In this document: positions 63,979-64,000 of the stretch, one piece after another
Position numbering within the stretch: position 1 is the first letter of the stretch
Layout of the letters: each line of letters begins with the position of its first letter
NCBI GenBank assembly: GCA_032716605.1
Contig: CM064501.1
Span: 23,191,171 to 23,255,170 of the forward strand
Origin: Paralithodes platypus
Lineage: Eukaryota > Arthropoda > Malacostraca > Decapoda > Lithodidae
Length of the DNA: 64,000 bases
Direction of reading: 5' to 3'
Notes under the pieces: generated by a model
The model's database searches: none
The model's input: only the letters and a program-made list of their open reading frames with translations
What the model was told of the DNA's origin: nothing
Made by a program: the position numbers and the translations under genes

Positions 63979-64000
63979 CTATTGCACGTAACATAACATT

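Overview
The window is eukaryotic and very repeat-rich, with no bacterial or organellar genes. Its mixture of LINEs (CR1-, RTE- and 2A-bearing APE-type), Ty3/gypsy-like LTR elements, tRNA-headed SINEs, TTAA-bounded MITEs, minisatellites and foldback elements suggests an invertebrate, most likely a decapod crustacean; that placement is inference from protein style and repeat content. No housekeeping gene was recognised. LAYOUT: 3-986 is the 3' part of an ORF with a PIN/FEN1-like fold and a C-terminal CXC cysteine motif. 1.5-10.4 kb is an array of long repeat units, each with a 33/35-bp minisatellite between inverted arms, interrupted by a minus-strand CR1 LINE (7.4-10.0 kb). 10.45-23.48 kb is an old LTR retrotransposon that keeps only a protease ORF. 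Nested in it is a second LTR element (13.52-22.13 kb) with pol order protease-integrase-RT-RNase H, i.e. Gmr1-like, and this carries its own TTAA-bounded MITE. 23.5-33.4 kb holds scrambled pieces of a multi-exon gene family (minus strand), broken by an RTE LINE, a probable solo LTR, a piggyBac-like exon, a tRNA-headed SINE and a TTAA MITE. 33.4-38.6 kb is a cluster of foldback/inverted-repeat DNA with a broken macro-domain-like ORF at 36.65-37.19 kb. 39.09-56.98 kb is, on the minus strand, one 10-exon gene model encoding a coiled-coil/C2H2 zinc-finger protein with a tyrosine-recombinase domain and a repetitive C-terminal tail. Every intron phase matches across the ten exons. The gene is broken by a 35-nt deletion in exon 3 (relative to a paralogue) and by a full-length LINE in exon 9. 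Its introns hold an RTE LINE (intron 2), a SINE (intron 3) and a 5.4-kb nest of LINE + CR1 + MITE (intron 7). 57-64 kb holds a third RTE copy, more foldback and minisatellite families, a GC-rich stretch, an unrecognised 121-aa ORF and a 52-bp tandem repeat. HOW IT FITS TOGETHER: target-site duplications allow most insertions to be peeled off in order, which re-joins the recombinase gene and shows it was the older scaffold that the retroelements entered. The strongest candidates for something new are this zinc-finger/tyrosine-recombinase family and its shuffled paralogues, the Gmr1-order retroelement, the 2A-bearing LINE with a short partner sharing its 3' end, and the macro-like fragment.
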